Shown here: piece by piece, positions 60,727 through 64,000 of the stretch | How the letters are laid out: each line of letters begins with the position of its first letter | Numbering within the stretch: position 1 is the stretch's first letter | Assembly (NCBI RefSeq): GCF_030063415.1 | Contig: NZ_JASITA010000015.1 | Location: 67,524-131,523 of the forward strand | Direction: 5' to 3' | Source of the DNA: Streptomyces sp. H27-C3 | GTDB taxonomy: Bacteria; Actinomycetota; Actinomycetes; Streptomycetales; Streptomycetaceae | Length of the DNA stretch: 64,000 bases | Made by a program: the position numbers and the translations under genes | The notes under the pieces: model-generated | Seen by the model: only the letters and a program-made list of their open reading frames with translations | Database searches by the model: none | Told to the model about the DNA's origin: nothing

Positions 60727-60892
60727 TTACGACCTCGGGGGCAATGGAGCGTGGATCAGCGAGTGGCGTCATGCGGCTTCGCGTCCTAGGCGGAGGAGGG
60801 AGGCGACGCGGAGCGTCGTCGACCGACGACAACGCCGGAGGCGGAGTCGCATGACGTCGGGAGCCCACGCTCCATTGCCCCCGAGGTCGTTA
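60727..60892. repeat. MITE-like element: 26-bp perfect terminal inverted repeats flanked by TTA
   Basis: 60729-60754 and 60865-60890 are perfect 26-bp inverted repeats around a 110-nt interior that itself folds partly (GTCATGCG on the left against CGCATGAC on the right). A TTA stands at each outer edge (60727-60729 and 60890-60892; in each the inner base is shared with the repeat), as expected of a 3-bp target duplication. The right TTA is the stop codon of the LLM gene on the minus strand. No coding sequence inside. Alternatives: an unusually large terminator or a structured RNA. The rest of the gap, 60489-60726, shows nothing I can assign. Confidence 0.6.
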
Positions 60893-61939
60893 GGCCAAAC
60901 CGGCGCGCTCCAGGGCGTCGGTGCCGGCGCGCAGGGCCGTGAGCCGCTCGTCGAGCGTGAAGCCCGCGGGGGCCAGCGTCAGCGTTGTCACTCCGGCCGC
61001 GGCATAGGCCTGCATCCGCTCGGCGATCCGCTCCACGGAGCCCAGCAGGGTGGTCTGGTCGATCAGCTGGTGCGGGATCGCGGCGGCCGCGCCCGTCTTG
61101 TCGCCGGACAGGTACTTGTCCTGGATCTCGGCGGCTTCCTTCTCATAGCCCATGCGCTGTGCGAGCTGGTTGTAGAAGTTCTGCTTGCGGCTGCCCATGC
61201 CACCGACATACAGCGCGGTGTACGGGCGGAAGGTATCGGCCAGCGCGTTGACGTCGTCGCCGACCGCGAGCGGCAGCGTCGGGCAGACGTCGAAGCCGTC
61301 CATGGTCTTGCCCGCCTTCTCGCGGCCCGCGCGCAGGTGCTTGATCGCGGTGTCTTCGAGGTGGTCGGCGGAGGGGAAGATCAGCAGCGCGCCGTCGGCG
61401 ATCTCGCCGGTCTGCTCCAGGTTCTTGGGGCCGATCGCGGCGATGTAGAGCGGGATGTGCTCGCGCTGCGGGTGGACCGTCAGCTTGAGCGGCTTGCCGG
61501 GGCCGTCGGGCAGCGGCAGCGTCCAGTGCTGCCCCTCGTACGACAGGCGCTCGCGGGTCATGGCCTTGCGGACGATCTCCACGTACTCGCGGGTGCGGGC
61601 CAGCGGCTTGTCGAACTTCACGCCGTACCAGCCCTCGGAGACCTGCGGGCCCGAGACGCCCAGGCCCAGCCGGAAGCGCCCGCCCGAGAGGGAGTCGAGG
61701 GTGGCGGCCGTCATCGCCGTCATCGCGGGTGCGCGGGCGGGGATCTGGAAAATCGCGGAGCCCACGTCGATGCGCTCGGTCTGGGCGGCCACCCAGGTGA
61801 GCACGGTCGCGGCGTCCGACCCGTAGGCCTCGGCGGCCCAACAGACGTCGTAGCCGAGGCGGTCCGCCTCCTGCGCGACGGCCAGATTGTCGCCGTCCAT
61901 CCCCGCGCCCCAGTAGCCGAGGTTGATACCGAGCCGCAT
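60890..61939 (-). CDS. LLM-class oxidoreductase, probably F420-dependent
   Basis: A 349-residue luciferase-like TIM barrel: LGINLGYWGAGMDGDNLAVAQEADRLGYD, CWAAEAYGSDAATVLTWVAAQTERIDVGSAI, LSGGRFRLGLGVSGPQV, PLYIAAIGPKNLEQTGEIADGALL. The pattern matches the F420-dependent subgroup common in actinobacteria. Substrate unknown. The TAA stop coincides with the edge of the MITE-like repeat. Divergent from the aldo/keto reductase with 129 nt between starts. Confidence 0.9.
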   Translation of the reverse strand: MRLGINLGYWGAGMDGDNLAVAQEADRLGYDVCWAAEAYGSDAATVLTWVAAQTERIDVGSAIFQIPARAPAMTAMTAATLDSLSGGRFRLGLGVSGPQVSEGWYGVKFDKPLARTREYVEIVRKAMTRERLSYEGQHWTLPLPDGPGKPLKLTVHPQREHIPLYIAAIGPKNLEQTGEIADGALLIFPSADHLEDTAIKHLRAGREKAGKTMDGFDVCPTLPLAVGDDVNALADTFRPYTALYVGGMGSRKQNFYNQLAQRMGYEKEAAEIQDKYLSGDKTGAAAAIPHQLIDQTTLLGSVERIAERMQAYAAAGVTTLTLAPAGFTLDERLTALRAGTDALERAGLA

Positions 61940-62068
61940 AACCGCTCCTCTTACTGGTGAGTAACGTCCTTGTGCCGGGGACTCTAGCGCGCGGGAGCGC
62001 GATCCGTCAGGACCGGGTTGTCCACAGGGCTGCTTGCAGCGGACTCCTGGCCAGTAATCTCAGCGCCC

Positions 62069-63052
62069 ATGGAGCAGAGGCATCTCGGCCGCACGGGCCT
62101 GCGCGTATCCCGGATCGGGCTCGGCACTCTCACGTGGGGCCGGGACACCGGCGAGCACGACGCCGCCGACCAGTTGAAGGTCTTCTGGGACGCGGGCGGG
62201 ACCCTCGTCGACACGGCGGACGTGTACGGCGGAGGCGACGCCGAGTATCTGCTCGGACAGCTCGTCGAACGGCTCGTGCCGCGGCGGGACCTGGTCATCG
62301 CGACCAAGGCGGGCAGCGTGCCCGAGCCCGACCGGCGTTTCAACGGCTCACGCGGTCACCTGCTGGCCGCGCTCGACGCCTCCCTGGAGCGACTGGGCAC
62401 CGACTACGTCGATCTGTGGCAGGTCCACGCCTTCGACCCGGGGACCCCGCTCGACGAGACCCTCCAGGCGCTCGACATAGCCGTGAGCAGTGGCCGGGCG
62501 CGGTACGCGGGGCTGTCCAACTTCTGCGGCTGGCAGCTGGCCAAGGCCGCCACCTGGCAGCTCGCCGCTCCGGGGCTGCGGACCCGGCTGGCCAGCACGC
62601 AAATGGAGTACTCGCTCCTCCAGCGCGGTGTGGAGCGCGAGGTGCTGCCGGCCGCGATCGACCTGGGAGTGGGGCTGTTGCCGTCCTCGCCGCTGGGCCG
62701 GGGCGTCCTCACCGGCAAGTACCGCACTTCGACCCCGGCGGACTCCCGGGGCGCGTCCCAGCATCTGGCCGGTTTCGTCGAGCCCTACCTGGACGACGCG
62801 GCGAGCCGCATCGTGGACGCGGTCGCGACGGCTGCGGACGGGCTGGCCACGACCACGCTCCAGGTGGCGCTGGCCTGGGTCCGCGACCGGCCCGGTGTGG
62901 TGGCCCCGATTGTCGGCGCGCGCAACGCGCAGCAGCTCAGGGCCGCATTGTCAGTGGAGGCGCTTAGTCTTCCAGACGAGATCTGCCAGGCGCTCGACGA
63001 TGTGTCGGCGCCCGTGCACCGCTATCCCGACCAGGACTGGAGCACGCTGTGA
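62069..63052 (+). CDS. aldo/keto reductase
   Basis: A 327-residue TIM barrel. Catalytic residues: Asp/Tyr in VDTADVYGGGDAEYLLGQLV, Lys in LVIATKAG, and the HVH-equivalent in LWQVHAFDP. NADPH-site blocks PLGRGVLTGKY and APIVGARNAQQL follow. It reduces aldehydes or ketones with NADPH; substrate unknown. The ATG at 62069 starts at the family consensus MEQRHLGRTGLRVSRIGLG. The stop overlaps the next GTG (GTGA), indicating coupling to the helicase gene. Confidence 0.94.
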   Translation: MEQRHLGRTGLRVSRIGLGTLTWGRDTGEHDAADQLKVFWDAGGTLVDTADVYGGGDAEYLLGQLVERLVPRRDLVIATKAGSVPEPDRRFNGSRGHLLAALDASLERLGTDYVDLWQVHAFDPGTPLDETLQALDIAVSSGRARYAGLSNFCGWQLAKAATWQLAAPGLRTRLASTQMEYSLLQRGVEREVLPAAIDLGVGLLPSSPLGRGVLTGKYRTSTPADSRGASQHLAGFVEPYLDDAASRIVDAVATAADGLATTTLQVALAWVRDRPGVVAPIVGARNAQQLRAALSVEALSLPDEICQALDDVSAPVHRYPDQDWSTL

Positions 63053-64000
63053 GTACGGACCGCGACACCGCTGCCGCGGGCGAGGCCACCGACACGGCAC
63101 CGGAGCCGGAGCCCATCGAGGCCGGCGCGCCGGGCGAGGACGGGGCCGACGCCGAGGTGTCGACCGCGCCGCCCCGCTCGCCGTCGCCGGAAGCCGAAGG
63201 CGACGGCCACGGGGATGGAGAGGTGGACGTGAACTCGGAGCCCGACGAGGCCGCCGGGGACGACACCCCGTCGGTCGAGTCCGGCAGAGCCGACCCGTCC
63301 GAGGACGACGGCCGGTCCGACGGCAGCGGTCCTGACAGCGAGGCCGCGCCCGTCGACAGGAGTGCCCAGGACGAGCCGGCCGAGGCGACCGGAGAATCCG
63401 GGGAGGCCGGCCACGCCGAGGCCACCGAGGTCGCGCCCGCCGCCGAGGAGACCGGGGCGGAAGCCGACGCCGACGCGGTGGTTGCCACGGCCGAGGCCGC
63501 CGTGCCCCAGCGCTCCGAGGCCGAGGCCGAGTTGGCCGCTCAGCGGGTGCTGCGGGAGCGCATCGCGCAGCGCAAGGCCGCCAAGGAAGCCCCCGTCGAG
63601 GCGGGCGCCAAGCTGAGCGGGCAGGCCGCCGATCTGCTCGCGGCGGTACGGGCCGTGGAAAGCGGCGCGAAGTCCGGCGAGGCGTTCTTCGCGTCCCCGC
63701 CGACCGCGCCGCGCCCCGCCGCACCCGCTCCTGCCGCAGCCTTGCGGCGGGAGGCGCCCGAGCCGGTCACGGGCGTCGCTCCCCCCGCTCCGAAGGCCGT
63801 CGCGTCCGTACAGGAGGTACTCGCCGAGGGCGGTGCGCCCGTGGCGCTGGCCGAGCCGGTCGCGGCCACGCTCGGGGAGCAGGCCGGGCAGGTGCTGCGC
63901 GACGACCCCTGGCAGCTGCTGTCCGTGCCGGGGGTGCAGCCCGAGCAGGCCGACGGATTCGCGCGGGCGCTGCTCGGCGCCGAGTGCGGTCCGGGGGGGG
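63049..64000 (+). CDS. helix-hairpin-helix / RecD-like helicase, N-terminal part (runs off window)
   Basis: 317 codons are visible. The first ~160 residues are a disordered, strongly acidic Glu/Asp/Ala/Ser-rich region. A helical part follows (AELAAQRVLRERIAQRKAAKE, AADLLAAVRAVESG), then LAEPVAATLGEQAGQVLRDDPWQLLSVPGVQPEQADGFARALLG, the helix-hairpin-helix block found before the ATPase domain of actinobacterial RecD2-like helicases. The motor domain lies beyond the window. The GTG at 63049 overlaps the reductase stop by 4 nt. Confidence 0.8.
   Translation, partial: MSTDRDTAAAGEATDTAPEPEPIEAGAPGEDGADAEVSTAPPRSPSPEAEGDGHGDGEVDVNSEPDEAAGDDTPSVESGRADPSEDDGRSDGSGPDSEAAPVDRSAQDEPAEATGESGEAGHAEATEVAPAAEETGAEADADAVVATAEAAVPQRSEAEAELAAQRVLRERIAQRKAAKEAPVEAGAKLSGQAADLLAAVRAVESGAKSGEAFFASPPTAPRPAAPAPAAALRREAPEPVTGVAPPAPKAVASVQEVLAEGGAPVALAEPVAATLGEQAGQVLRDDPWQLLSVPGVQPEQADGFARALLGAECGPGG

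Noticed and set aside
63992..64000. Run of eight G at the window end as a sequence feature
   Set aside because: It falls in the helix-hairpin-helix region of the helicase frame at the window edge, where it could be genuine or a contig-end artefact. No function assigned.

Overview
The window is high-GC DNA with GTG/ATG starts and a strong third-position G/C bias. Gene content and order point to the core chromosome of a Streptomyces or close relative. The evidence is a complete Pup-proteasome locus, a mycothiol ligase, a gylR-type glycerol operon and an F420-type oxidoreductase. About 57 intact or edge-truncated protein genes and several broken ones can be supported. I saw no rRNA, tRNA or CRISPR array.

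Layout. 0-5 kb: a periplasmic-binding-protein-like fragment, an XRE-cupin regulator, and a glycine-betaine ABC system whose permease is fused to two tandem substrate-binding domains. 5-6.9 kb: a 5'-3' exonuclease and a siderophore-interacting flavoprotein under a probable iron box. 7-11 kb: an ECF sigma/anti-sigma/photolyase operon followed by a secreted fasciclin lipoprotein. The sigma gene and the fasciclin gene share an identical promoter signature, so this looks like a small autoregulated SigK-RskA regulon. 11-12.9 kb: two convergent broken genes (ADP-ribosylglycohydrolase and cytochrome P450) that both lose their 3' ends at one junction. 13-15.9 kb: a HelY-like helicase. 16.2-17.2 kb: a patch of gene debris (two pieces of a secreted protein, an IS701-like transposase tail, an orphan signal peptide).

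17.3-33 kb is the Pup-proteasome neighbourhood, mostly on the minus strand: tatC, tatA, a small membrane protein, a zinc ribbon, pafC, pafB, two FKBP prolyl isomerases, pafA (9 nt behind an MFS exporter controlled by a divergent LacI regulator), prcA, prcB, an endonuclease-VII-like HNH gene overlapping prcB, pup (C-terminal Glu), dop and arc. 33-42 kb: a [3Fe-4S] ferredoxin, a secreted protein, trmI, an M50 protease, a RecB-like nuclease, an orphan response regulator and two tandem peptide-type binding lipoproteins.

42-52.5 kb: a HAD phosphatase, metH, and the glycerol regulon gylR-glpF-glpK-glpD, followed by a FadR-type regulator with an operator at its own promoter. 52.7-64 kb: a PAC2 protein, a secreted beta-propeller protein, the mycothiol cluster (phosphatase, DUF3090, SCO1664-family protein, mshC), CorA, a ferritin-like protein, a 166-bp MITE-like inverted-repeat element at the stop codon of an LLM oxidoreductase, an aldo/keto reductase, and the start of a helix-hairpin-helix RecD-like helicase running off the window.
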